In this document: positions 1 to 7,993 of the stretch, piece by piece
Layout: each line of letters opens with the position of its first letter
Position numbering within the stretch: the first letter of the stretch is position 1
The notes under the pieces: generated by a model
What the model saw: the letters and a program-made list of their open reading frames with translations, nothing else
Told to the model about the DNA's origin: nothing
Database searches by the model: none
DNA from: an uncultured Paracoccaceae bacterium
Lineage (GTDB): Bacteria > Pseudomonadota > Alphaproteobacteria > Rhodobacterales > Rhodobacteraceae
NCBI GenBank assembly: GCA_951812305.1
Contig: CATOSB010000008.1
Location: 186,001-250,000, forward strand
Length of the DNA stretch: 64,000 nt
Reading direction: 5' to 3'
Translations under genes and position numbers: made by a program

Positions 1-169
1 GGGGCAATTGGCGGATTTGTTCCAGCCAATGGCGGATGCGTTGCGCAAAGATGGCTATGACGGGGTGATTTCGTTTGAGAGTGTTTATCACCCCGGGAAT
101 GGCGATTTCGAAGCCGGGTTCCGGAAATGTATCGGGATGTTCAAAGAGATCTTTGGCGCGGCGGGGTGA
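1..169 (+). CDS. Sugar phosphate isomerase/epimerase-like protein, C-terminal end only
   Basis: The window opens inside this gene. The reading frame that begins at base 2 runs to a TGA at 167-169 and encodes about 55 residues. It contains the segment GVISFESVYHPGNGDFEAG followed by a helix ending FKEIFGAAG. A stretch like this, with an ESVYH-type metal or substrate loop late in the chain and a closing amphipathic helix, resembles the end of xylose-isomerase-like TIM barrels (sugar phosphate isomerases/epimerases). The substrate cannot be told from this fragment. The gene is followed by about 400 bases without a gene. The assignment rests on one short segment, so it is moderate. Confidence 0.5.
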   Translation, partial: GQLADLFQPMADALRKDGYDGVISFESVYHPGNGDFEAGFRKCIGMFKEIFGAAG

Positions 170-192
170 AAAGCGCGGTGATGTTGGTTTTA

Positions 193-386
193 GCCTGAAG
201 CGGACATTGCTCTCTTGCGCCCTTCGCGCGGAATCAAGCCGCAGGCGCCGCGCGATCGCCTGCCCGTCCCCACGGGCTGGCGATTGGGTGATGGCAGCGC
301 AGTCCTTTGAATTCTTACGGACTTGGCCTGGATAAACGGACCAACTGCAAGTTTTGATCGCCATCCCACGGGCAGGCAATCGCGCG
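193..386 (+). repeat. Dispersed hairpin repeat A, copy 1
   Basis: This is the main content of the 409-base gap between 170 and 578; I see nothing else in the gap except the leader motif at 544-570. The element opens with GCCTGAAGCGGAC, then a left arm ending in GCGATCGCCTGCCCGT (near 251-270), a core with CGGACTTGGCCTGGATAAA, and a right arm ACGGGCAGGCAATCGCGCG ending at 386. The arms are inverted repeats of each other and would form a long stem. Related copies lie at 58900-59133 (opposite orientation), 62224-62359 and, in part, 29655-29714. Confidence 0.75.
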
Positions 387-543
387 TCTTGGTTCTTGAT
401 TTGCGAATGACCGATTTAAGGTCAGAAGTGCCGTTGCTTGTACAAGGGGTTACAACAATTGTGCTTTTCCGCTCGCCTTGCCATTGAATTTTGCACGGTG
501 ACACTGATGGCGAACGCTGCGTAGTCTGTGGGTGCGGCGCAGC

Positions 544-570
544 CCGTATTTTGACCGAAAAGAAGGGGCG
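544..570 (+). repeat. Recurrent leader motif (GTATTTTGACC..AAGAAGGGG) before a start codon
   Basis: The bases from CCGTATTTTGACC to AAGAAGGGGCG lie directly before the MATE gene and supply its ribosome binding site. Close relatives of the same string occur before the permease gene (19668-19712) and before the ATPase gene (21606-21636), and as the right-hand end of the hairpin repeats at 13511-13600, 25673-26960, 41160-41240 and 60130-60205. Confidence 0.6.
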
Positions 571-578
571 CTCGCCAT

Positions 579-1973
579 ATGTCCGAACAAGCGAAATTCC
601 TTGAGGGCTCTCTCTTCCGCCATATCACAGTGATGTCGTTGACAGCCTCGGTCGGGTTGATGGCGGTCTTTGTCGTCGATTTCGTCGACATGATTTTCAT
701 TTCAATGCTGGGCAAGGCGGAACTGGCGGCGGCTGTGGGCTATGCCGGCGCGATCCTGTTTTTCACCACATCCTTCGGGATCGGGATGGCGATTGCGGCG
801 GGCGCGCTGGTTGCGCGCGCATTGGGAGCCGGAGACGACGTAAAAGCGCGGCAACAATCCAGCCACGCGATGATATATGCGATTGTTTTTGCCTCTCTTT
901 TTGCGTTTCTGGTGTGGCTGAACCTCGCGACGCTGGCCGTGTTGATGGGGGCGAAGGGCGAAACGCTGGATCTGGCGGTGGGGTATCTGTCGATCATTGT
1001 GCCTTCGCTGCCGCTTTTGATGGTTGGCATGATCGGCGGCGCAATCCTGCGCGCGCATGGGGATGCGCGCCGCGCGATGATGGCGACGGTCTGGGGCGGG
1101 TTGGTGAATGCGGTGCTGGACCCGATCCTGATCTTTGGTCTCGACTGGGAGCTCTCGGGCGCCGCATGGGCCAGCGTGGCGGCGCGCGCGACCATCGGGA
1201 TTACGGCGCTCATTCCAATTTATCGCCACTATGGGGGGTTGGAAAAGCCCGAATTCAGCGGTCTAAAGGACGATCTGAGGCCCGTTCTGGTAATCGCGGT
1301 GCCTGCCATCCTGACGCAATTGGCGACGCCCATTGGGCAAGCCTATGTTACCCGCGCGATGGCAGCCTATGGCGAGGGTGCGGTTGCGGGGATGGCGATC
1401 GTGGCGCGGATCACGCCGGTGGCCTTTGGGGTGATATTCGCGCTGTCCGGGGCCATCGGGCCAGTGATCGGGCAGAATTACGGAGCCGGAAAGCACGACC
1501 GGGTGCGGGGGGCATTCCGGGACGGTGTGATATTCACCGCGGCTGTGGTGGTATTGATTTCGGCGCTGTTGTTTCTGCTTCGCGGTCCCATTGCGGCGCT
1601 GTTTGATGCGACAGGGCTGACGTTGACGCTGGTCTATCTGTTCTGCGGACCGCTGGCGCTGATGTTCTTCTTCAACGGGCTGATTTTTGTCGGTAACTCG
1701 GCGTTCAACAATCTTGGCCATCCATTTTATTCAACCTGGATCAATTGGGGCCGCCACACCTTAGGGACGATCCCGCCTGTGATCCTGTTTGCAGCGTGGT
1801 TCGGCGCGCCCGGCGTATTGATCGGGCAGGCGTTGGGCGGTGTATTGTTCGGATTGCTGGCTTGGTGGATGGCCTTGCGGGTCATGGCGAAAGCGGAAAC
1901 GATGGAGTTGCCCGATCAGCCGAGATTTGCGCGGCAGTCAAGGCTGATGTCGTTGCTGCACCTCAGACGCTAA
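579..1973 (+). CDS. MATE family multidrug/toxin efflux transporter
   Basis: The 464-residue product is the usual length for a NorM-like MATE protein, an inner-membrane antiporter that expels cationic drugs or toxic metabolites using a sodium or proton gradient. The sequence is hydrophobic throughout, with about twelve membrane segments in two similar halves. The first helix has the acidic VVDFVDMIFISMLG stretch, and the loop GGAILRAHGDARRAM and the segment AIGPVIGQNYGAGKHDRVRGA match conserved MATE regions at corresponding points of the two halves. The ATG at 579 is preceded by AGAAGGGG at 561-568, a good ribosome binding site. The gene stands alone; the next gene on the strand starts 75 bases downstream but is broken by an IS. 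The substrate cannot be predicted. Confidence 0.9.
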   Translation: MSEQAKFLEGSLFRHITVMSLTASVGLMAVFVVDFVDMIFISMLGKAELAAAVGYAGAILFFTTSFGIGMAIAAGALVARALGAGDDVKARQQSSHAMIYAIVFASLFAFLVWLNLATLAVLMGAKGETLDLAVGYLSIIVPSLPLLMVGMIGGAILRAHGDARRAMMATVWGGLVNAVLDPILIFGLDWELSGAAWASVAARATIGITALIPIYRHYGGLEKPEFSGLKDDLRPVLVIAVPAILTQLATPIGQAYVTRAMAAYGEGAVAGMAIVARITPVAFGVIFALSGAIGPVIGQNYGAGKHDRVRGAFRDGVIFTAAVVVLISALLFLLRGPIAALFDATGLTLTLVYLFCGPLALMFFFNGLIFVGNSAFNNLGHPFYSTWINWGRHTLGTIPPVILFAAWFGAPGVLIGQALGGVLFGLLAWWMALRVMAKAETMELPDQPRFARQSRLMSLLHLRR

Positions 1974-2119
1974 ACGCTGGACATCCACCCGCTGTGGTTG
2001 TTTGTTTGGAGCGAAGGGTTCATGCCCTTTCTCTGGGGATTGAAGACAATGAATTTATCCGACCGCGCAATCTGGATTGCATCCGGCGTGATGTCACTGG
2101 TTTTGATATTGGTCTTCTT

Positions 2120-3720
2120 GTAACTCCCAAGCACCCTGTCCGATAGGGTTGCGGGGTTTTGTTCCGTCAGAGCCGTGCGATGATCTGAGGTGGTGACAGG
2201 GTCAGGATTTCCAGGATGTTGAACCCGTGTTTTCTGGCCGTCGAGATGACGGACCTGATGTCGGCGAAGACCCGCGCGCCCTCGAGGGTGCGGAAGGTGC
2301 CCGAGATTTTCATGCGCAGCTTCATCATGCGCAGGTCCTGTTCGGCCTGATTGTTTGTGAATGGGACCGCGAAGTCGGCGATGAATCGCAAAACGTCATC
2401 GCGGTAGTCACGCAGGCGGAGGAGCAGGTTGTGGCCTGGCCGCCTGGCTTTTCGGCCGCGGGTGCCGGGGCTTTTGGCCAGCGGGGGCTGGCGTTCGTGG
2501 AAGGCGAGCCCCTTGGCGAGGATCGCCATGTATCTGGTGACTATACCCTGGCGAACCAGTTCCGGGAGTTCGGTCTCGCCTTGATCCTGAGCCGCGCATC
2601 TGAGCTGATTGGCGCTATGAAGCACTGCGCTCATCTCCGTCGCCCAAGGCTCTTTTTCGATCTCTTCGATGGCCTTGAGTTCGCGCAAGTGATGCGCCCC
2701 GCAGAGGGCGTGGGCGTCCACTCCGCTCATATGGGCGTAGTAGGGTTTCCAGTGATCATGAATGATCGTCCCGCCGGTCAGGAAGGTTGGAACAGCACCG
2801 CGTTTGGCGCTGATGCGGTAATGGGTGAAGGCGGTATCGCAGATCGTGTGCAGCCAGTGCAGCTTGCCGGCAACACGAAGTCCGGTCTCGTCCAGATGCC
2901 GAACGCCGCCTTCGGCAAGCCGGGCGAGAATGTGTTCAACCACGACACCCATCTTATTTGCCGCGCCGCGCGTCCAGTTGGTCACGCTGGCCGCGCACAA
3001 GCTGGTGGCCCCAAACAGGTCGCGCATAAGCTGGCAGACCCGATCCTCGGGTATCAGCTGCTGAACATTGCAATAGACCGCCACTGCCCGCATGCGCGTG
3101 CCATATTGCACATGCGCGGCCACGCCATCGGGAAAGCCAGCCGTCGTCGTGGCTCGACAATGGTCGCAACAATAAACCGCCGCCTGATGCTCGGTGACCT
3201 CCAGGCGTGGCGCAGGCAAGTCGAACACCTGACGCTTCTCGATCCCTTTCACCATCTCCGCCGTCAGGGCGCTCTGACAGGCGCTGCAATGCGTCGCCTC
3301 ATGCCGTTCGACAAAGTCGGGTGTTGACGTCTGGCGCAGGGTGTCGCCCCGGTGGCCAACTTGGCCGCCACTTTTCTTTCCGGATTTGCCACGCAGGCTG
3401 CGCGGGGCTGGCTTCTTCAGGCCATCACTTGAAGGGGGCTTGCTGCTATTGCTGCTGTTCTTGGCCAACTGTCGGCGCAGGTCCGTGATCTCTTCCGCCA
3501 TGCTCGCCAACGCAGCTTCAAGCTCAGCGATCCGACGCAGAGCCGTGGCGAGAAGTTGTTCAAGGGCGGCAACCTGATCCATCCCACCACTGATTCAGAG
3601 AAATCAACCCGGCGCCACAGAATTCAGACAAGAAAGAAAAAAAACACGCGCAAAATGGCAAATTCGACTCACCATAAAACTGACAATAACACTCAAACGT
3701 GGGGGGTGCTTGGGAGTTAC
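2120..3720 (-). mobile_element. IS66 family insertion sequence, copy 1 (1601 bp)
   Basis: The ends are perfect inverted repeats: GTAACTCCCAAGCACCC on the left and its complement on the right. One transposase gene fills the element; there are no accessory tnpA or tnpB genes, as in the ISBst12-type subgroup of IS66. The flanking octamers are gtcttctt (2112-2119) and gtcttgtt (3721-3728), an 8-bp target duplication with one mismatch. Two further copies lie at 9667-11267 and 41241-42841 in the same orientation and differ by only isolated bases. Confidence 0.92.
2167..3582 (-). CDS. IS66 family transposase (TnpC type), copy 1
   Basis: The 471-residue protein begins with a coiled-coil leucine-zipper-like region (residues 1-40), then NSSNSSKPPSSDG and a basic GKSGKKSGGQVGHRG linker, all typical of IS66 transposases. 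A zinc-finger region with CSACQ and CCDHCRA follows. The catalytic triad can be read as D in HLDETG, D in IIHDHWKPY and E in NNQAEQDLRMMKLR. It is full length and looks intact. It differs from the other two copies by glycine instead of arginine in KHGFNILEI near the C-terminus. Confidence 0.93.
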   Translation of the reverse strand: MDQVAALEQLLATALRRIAELEAALASMAEEITDLRRQLAKNSSNSSKPPSSDGLKKPAPRSLRGKSGKKSGGQVGHRGDTLRQTSTPDFVERHEATHCSACQSALTAEMVKGIEKRQVFDLPAPRLEVTEHQAAVYCCDHCRATTTAGFPDGVAAHVQYGTRMRAVAVYCNVQQLIPEDRVCQLMRDLFGATSLCAASVTNWTRGAANKMGVVVEHILARLAEGGVRHLDETGLRVAGKLHWLHTICDTAFTHYRISAKRGAVPTFLTGGTIIHDHWKPYYAHMSGVDAHALCGAHHLRELKAIEEIEKEPWATEMSAVLHSANQLRCAAQDQGETELPELVRQGIVTRYMAILAKGLAFHERQPPLAKSPGTRGRKARRPGHNLLLRLRDYRDDVLRFIADFAVPFTNNQAEQDLRMMKLRMKISGTFRTLEGARVFADIRSVISTARKHGFNILEILTLSPPQIIARL

Positions 3721-4778
3721 GTCTTGTTTTCCCTTTGGGCCGAAAAAAACCAGCGTGAAACTGACCCGACGCAGCTTCCGACGCAGGCCTCCGTGCAAGC
3801 CTATCTGGACGCGAACTGGCCGGAGCCGGATCTGACGATCAAAACCGGGATTTTCATTCAATCACTGCGGTTTGTTGGGGCAAGCGACGTGCACCTGTCC
3901 GGGTATATTTGGCAGCATTATGAAGACGGGGTTCACGACGAGATCAAACCGGGACGGGGCGAGATTGGCTTCATTCTTCCCGAAAGCATTGATGCGGCGG
4001 GGGGTGGCGTGCGTGAGGCTTATCGCATCAGGCAATCTGGCAGCGAGGTCATCGGCTGGTATTTCGAACAGACGGTGCGCCAGACTTTTGATTATCTGGA
4101 CTATCCGTTTGATCACAAAACCGTCTGGGTCCGGCTTTGGCCGAAGAATTTCAGCGAAAACATCGTGCTGGTGCCAGATCTTGGGTCTTACGAAAAAACC
4201 GGCCCAAAGGATGTGTTCGGTATTGAAGAGTTGATCGTGCTGGGAACTTGGCAGCGCGAGAACACGTTCTATGACTTCAAACCGGCTGACTATGACACGA
4301 ATTTCGAAATCGAGGCCTATGCGGGTCAGGAGCATTTTCCCGAGCTGCATTACAATGTCGTAGTCAAGCGTAAGTTCAAAAACGCCTTTATCGTCAATAT
4401 GATCCCGCTTTTCGTGGTTATGGCGTTGTTGTTCGGCGCGGTGATGATGGTGACACGATCGCCCGAAAGGGCGCAGCGGCACGGGGCGAGTACGTCAAAC
4501 GTGATCGGCACCTGTTCCGTATTGTTTTTCGTGGTTCTGCTGGCGCATGTGCAGTTGCGCGAAGGCTTTGCCGGGTCGCCGGTTGTATATCTGGAATACT
4601 TCTATTTCATGATGTATTTTCTGTTTCTCGCCGTCGCGATCAATACGTTCTTGTTCGCTCTTCGCGAAAGACCGGGGCTGCGCGTTATTCATTATCAAGA
4701 CAACTTGATCCCCAAGGCCATGTATTGGCCTTTTGTCCTGGCGGTTATGGTTGGCATCACGTTGGTGTTTTAAGAATT

Positions 4779-4854
<76 letters not shown>

Positions 4855-4937
4855 ATAAAATCTAGATGGTGGAGCGCCGTGCATGAGTCAATATCGCAGC
4901 AAAACCAGTGTTTCTGCGGGTGCGACAAAATTTCATG

Positions 4938-4948
4938 CTGCAGTGCAG
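4938..4948 (+). promoter_or_regulatory. PhaR operator before the phasin gene
   Basis: CTGCAGTGCAG is a perfect CTGC-N3-GCAG palindrome, the site reported for the Paracoccus PhaR repressor. It lies 90 bases before the phasin start codon, in its promoter region, and phaR itself is encoded 2.4 kb downstream. Confidence 0.65.
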
Positions 4949-5037
4949 AAAAAGACTTGTAATGCCGCAACGCAGCATCTATGTTCTTCGCATACGCAGC
5001 ATTCCTCCCCAACGCTGTCGAACCAGGAGATTTAGAG

Positions 5038-5490
5038 ATGACCGCCAAGAACACCGACTACACCAAGATGATGAAAGACATGATGGGTGCATTCCCCGTT
5101 GACATGACCGCCGTTCAGGAAGCTTTCAAAACCCAAGCCACGCTTGGCGAAAAGCTGTCCGGCGTTGCGCTTTCTGCCGCTGAAAAGTCGACCGAGATTT
5201 CGACAAAGTGGACCAAAGACACGCTTTCCAAGGTCGGCAAAGTTGCCGTCGTTAAGGAAGAGCCTGCAGATTACGCCAAGGCGATGACCGATCTGGCATC
5301 TGCTCAGGCAGAAATGACCGCCGAATCGATGGCTGCATTCGCAGAGATCGCCAAGAAAGTTCAGATGGACACGGTTGAGCTGATGCTCGCTGCTGGCAAG
5401 GACTTCTCGGAAGACGCGACTGCCGCTGTCAAGAAAGCGACCGCTGAAGTGACCGCAGCTGCGAAGAAAGCTGCCGCACCGGCAAAGTAA
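5038..5490 (+). CDS. phaP: Phasin family protein
   Basis: Phasins coat polyhydroxyalkanoate granules and limit their coalescence. The 150-residue product is short, alanine- and lysine-rich and almost entirely helical, with no membrane segment. Its core (QEAFKTQATLGEKLSGVALSAAEKSTEIS, then KVQMDTVELMLAAGKDFSEDAT) fits the phasin pattern, and it ends with an alanine/lysine tail (AAAKKAAAPAK). The start at 5038 is chosen because AGGAGA (5024-5029) stands eight bases before it; a longer frame from 4981 lacks such a site. A PhaR-type operator lies upstream and a clear terminator downstream, so the gene is probably monocistronic and derepressed when PHA granules titrate PhaR. Confidence 0.85.
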   Translation: MTAKNTDYTKMMKDMMGAFPVDMTAVQEAFKTQATLGEKLSGVALSAAEKSTEISTKWTKDTLSKVGKVAVVKEEPADYAKAMTDLASAQAEMTAESMAAFAEIAKKVQMDTVELMLAAGKDFSEDATAAVKKATAEVTAAAKKAAAPAK

Positions 5491-5535
5491 GTTTCAGCAT
5501 ACGTCCGGCTCCCTCCCTGCCGGTATGCTAAACTC

Positions 5536-5564
5536 GGGCGGGTCCTTTGTGGCCCGCCCTTTTT
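5536..5564 (+). terminator. Rho-independent terminator of the phasin gene
   Basis: GGGCGGG pairs with CCCGCCC (5553-5559) and is followed by TTTTT at 5560-5564. It lies 46 bases after the phasin stop codon. Confidence 0.85.
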
Positions 5565-5718
5565 CTTCGTGAAAACCTGAACTTAGACCAGACGCGCAAT
5601 TTCGCCGCTTCGACAAAGCCGAGGCGTTCCCGATATCTCAATTACGCGCGCCGCCCATTTTTCTTGCTAAAAAACAAAAATTCGCGGAGCCTCCCCGCAT
5701 AATCAAAAGGAGGGACAG

Positions 5719-7305
5719 ATGAGTACAGCAGAAGGCTCCGGCCCGGAAGACACGGAATTCCAAACAGATTTCGAACTTGGACAAGACAATATTCGACCCT
5801 TCGGGCTCGATATCCATAACCCGGTATTCCTGATTTCGGGCCTTGTGATTATCGGATTTGTTCTGATCGCTCTGGCCAATCAGGAGGCGACAGCAACATT
5901 CTTCGGCTGGCTTCGGCCCTGGCTGACCAGCACATTTGACTGGTTCCTCGTTCTGTCAGTCGATGCAATGCTGTTATTCTGTCTGGCTTTGATCGTTTTG
6001 CCGGTGGGCAAGGTGCGCATCGGCGGCAAAGACGCAAAACCGGATTATTCGTACTCAGGTTGGATCGCGATGATGTTCGCCGCAGGCATCGGCATCGGGC
6101 TGTTGTTTTTCGGCGTCCTTGAACCGGTTTATTACAACTTCTCCGAAGGCGGCAACGCCAGCCCGTTGAATATCGATATCAACGAGCCGGGCAATGAATA
6201 TGCTGGAGTTGTAGGGACGATCCACCACTGGGGTCTGGAAGGCTGGTGCGTTTATGCTGTTGTCGGCCTAACCTTGGCAATCTTCGCCTATAACAAGGGC
6301 CTTCCCATGACGCTGCGCTCTGCGTTCTACCCGCTTTTGGGAGAGCGCATCTGGGGCTGGTGGGGACACCTGATCGACACATTGGCAGTGTTTGCCACAC
6401 TGTTTGGCCTGACAACTTCGCTTGGGCTTGGTGCGCAACAGGTTGCGGCCGGCCTGAAAGAAGTCGCCGGAATCGAACCCTCTAACACCGTGACAGTCCT
6501 GTTGATCATCGGAATCACCGTGATTGCGCTGGGCTCCGTTCTTATGGGGATGGACAAAGGTGTTAAGCGGTTGAGCGAAATCAACATGGTCATGGCGGTT
6601 TGCCTGTTCATATTCGTGATCGTTGTCACGGGCATTGGCACCGCATTCACACGTTACGGTCAGGTTATGGTCGACTATGTGGTGATGCTGCCAGCGCTGT
6701 CCAACCCGTTTGGACGTGAAGATACAAGTTACTTCCACGGCTGGACGACGTTCTATTGGGCTTGGTGGATCGCGTGGTCGCCGTTTGTGGGCATGTTCAT
6801 CGCGCGTATTTCCAAAGGCCGGACGGTACGTGAATTCGTGCTTTGCGCGCTGATCGCGCCGACGCTGGTCTGCGCGCTTTGGATGTCCACATTTGGTGGC
6901 GCGGCGATCGATATGCTGAATGCTGGCGGCGCCGAAGGCGTCAAAGCGACAGTGATCGACAGCTACAAGCCCGAAGGTGCACTTTTTGGCTTCCTCAAAG
7001 AGCTGCCGCTTTATGGCATCGTGGCGCCGATCGCGCTGATCCTGATCGTGATCTTCTTTGTCACGTCATCTGACAGCGGATCGCTGGTGATCGATACGAT
7101 CACGGCAGGTGGCAAAATGGATGCACCCGTGGCGCAGCGGATATTCTGGTGCACGCTGGAAGGTTTGGTGGCTATTGCGTTGCTTTTGGGTGGCGGGCTG
7201 TCGGCCTTGCAAGGCGCGGCGGTGTCAACCGGCATACCCTTTACCATCGTCGTTCTTCTGATGTGCTGGTGTGTTTATAAGGCGCTACAAACGGAACCAC
7301 GATAG
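5719..7305 (+). CDS. BCCT family transporter (betaine/choline/carnitine type)
   Basis: The 528-residue product is an inner-membrane secondary transporter for quaternary amines or sulfonium compounds such as glycine betaine, choline or DMSP. It has about twelve membrane segments. The signature FYWAWWIAWSPFVGMFIARIS lies mid-protein (here shown in family-typical form, roughly residues 343-365). The segment AAGIGIGLLFFGV near residue 120 carries the GxGxG helix that lines the substrate site, and IHHWGLEGW precedes the next helices. The ATG at 5719 follows AAAAGGAGGG, a strong ribosome binding site. The gene lies between the phasin terminator and a hairpin at 7321, so it is probably transcribed alone. 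The motif does not decide the substrate; osmoprotectant uptake is the likeliest role in a marine bacterium. Confidence 0.93.
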   Translation: MSTAEGSGPEDTEFQTDFELGQDNIRPFGLDIHNPVFLISGLVIIGFVLIALANQEATATFFGWLRPWLTSTFDWFLVLSVDAMLLFCLALIVLPVGKVRIGGKDAKPDYSYSGWIAMMFAAGIGIGLLFFGVLEPVYYNFSEGGNASPLNIDINEPGNEYAGVVGTIHHWGLEGWCVYAVVGLTLAIFAYNKGLPMTLRSAFYPLLGERIWGWWGHLIDTLAVFATLFGLTTSLGLGAQQVAAGLKEVAGIEPSNTVTVLLIIGITVIALGSVLMGMDKGVKRLSEINMVMAVCLFIFVIVVTGIGTAFTRYGQVMVDYVVMLPALSNPFGREDTSYFHGWTTFYWAWWIAWSPFVGMFIARISKGRTVREFVLCALIAPTLVCALWMSTFGGAAIDMLNAGGAEGVKATVIDSYKPEGALFGFLKELPLYGIVAPIALILIVIFFVTSSDSGSLVIDTITAGGKMDAPVAQRIFWCTLEGLVAIALLLGGGLSALQGAAVSTGIPFTIVVLLMCWCVYKALQTEPR

Positions 7306-7320
7306 CAAAGAAAAAGAGGG

Positions 7321-7343
7321 CGGGCGCATTGCACATGCGCCCG
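7321..7343 (+). terminator. Hairpin after the BCCT gene, probable terminator
   Basis: CGGGCGCAT and ATGCGCCCG form a perfect 9-bp stem around a five-base loop, sixteen bases after the stop codon. The following bases (TCTGTTCC) are only moderately T-rich. Confidence 0.5.
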
Positions 7344-7414
7344 TCTGTTCCTGCACAACATTGCAGCGCCAGGCGACATACCCTTTACATTACGCCGCAT
7401 CGCAGTAAGCTTTG

Positions 7415-7425
7415 CTGCACTGCCA
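7415..7425 (+). promoter_or_regulatory. Imperfect PhaR-type site before phaR
   Basis: CTGCACTGCCA matches CTGC-N3-GCAG except in the last half-site. It lies 17 bases before the phaR start codon, where binding would fit autorepression. A wider CTGC..GCAG pair lies near 7352-7367. Confidence 0.35.
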
Positions 7426-7441
7426 AAGGGAGGGCTGGTCG

Positions 7442-7987
7442 ATGGCCGATAAAGACACACCGCTTTTGATCAAACGGTATGCCAGCCGAAGGCTTTATAA
7501 CACCGAAACAAGCGACTACGTGACACTGGATGAGATTGCGAAATTCATTCGGGCCGGTCGGGATGTACAGATCATCGATCTAAAGTCCGGTGATGACCTG
7601 ACACGACAATATCTGCTGCAGATCATCGCAGATCACGAAAGTCAGGGCGAAAATGTTCTGCCGATCAATGTTCTGACCGATCTGGTGCGCAGCTATTCCT
7701 CAGGCGTGCAATCGGTGGTCCCGGATTTTCTGGCCGCAAGTTTCGAGATGCTGCGGGACGGGCAATCAAAAATGCTTGAGAATTTCAGCAACCCGATGTC
7801 GGCCCTGCCCGGGTTTGAGGCGATGAAGGCCCAGCAGGAAGCATTCTTCAAAGCGATGTCGGGCGGGTGGACCGGGTCAGCGGCGGCACCGAATGAAGAC
7901 GGTGTCAAAGAGTCAAAGAGCGAAGACCTTGACGAAATCAAATCGCAATTGGCCGATCTTCAGAAAAAACTGTCCCGGCTCGGCTGA
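7442..7987 (+). CDS. phaR: Polyhydroxyalkanoate synthesis repressor PhaR
   Basis: The 181-residue product starts with the highly conserved PHA accumulation regulator DNA-binding domain: LIKRYASRRLYNTETSDYVTLDEI and IIDLKSGDDLTRQYLLQII (residues 7-60). A second conserved region, LPINVLTDLVRSYSSGVQSVVPDFL, follows near residues 72-98, and the end is a short coiled coil (EIKSQLADLQKKLSRL). PhaR represses phasin and its own gene and binds PHA granules. The start at 7442 is preceded by GGGAGG at 7426-7431; a longer frame from 7412 runs through the promoter and the operator-like site and is not preferred. The perfect PhaR site before the phasin gene supports the assignment. Confidence 0.93.
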   Translation: MADKDTPLLIKRYASRRLYNTETSDYVTLDEIAKFIRAGRDVQIIDLKSGDDLTRQYLLQIIADHESQGENVLPINVLTDLVRSYSSGVQSVVPDFLAASFEMLRDGQSKMLENFSNPMSALPGFEAMKAQQEAFFKAMSGGWTGSAAAPNEDGVKESKSEDLDEIKSQLADLQKKLSRLG

Positions 7988-7993
7988 ACTTAG

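Larger units (their letters stand above)
2049..4773 (+). pseudogene. Pentameric ligand-gated ion channel-like membrane protein, split by IS66
   Basis: Joining 2049-2119 to 3729-4773, that is removing the IS66 element and one target duplication, gives one open frame of 371 codons. The N-terminus is a single hydrophobic segment (IWIASGVMSLVLILVFFSLW) that the insertion cuts. A soluble domain of about 220 residues follows, with DYPFDHKTVWVRLWP near residue 145, which resembles the PFD-containing loop of Cys-loop-type receptors, then four membrane segments. The second (NVIGTCSVLFFVV) and the following loop and helix recall the pore helix and TM3 of the bacterial channel GLIC. No Cys-loop disulfide is seen, as in prokaryotic members. 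An alternative start at 2022 has a better GGAG (2008-2011). The channel assignment is by eye from motifs and topology and is uncertain. The downstream part is in frame with an ORF in the IS. Confidence 0.5.

Noticed and set aside
2227..3327. A 366-codon frame on the plus strand inside each IS66 copy (also at 9774 and 41348).
   Set aside because: It is exactly antisense to the transposase, has no ribosome binding site and no family-like motif; its length follows from the GC-rich codon use of the transposase.
3556..4773. Treating 3556 as the true start of the channel-like protein.
   Set aside because: The first 55 residues are IS66 end sequence and a target duplication flanks the insertion; the native start lies upstream of the IS.
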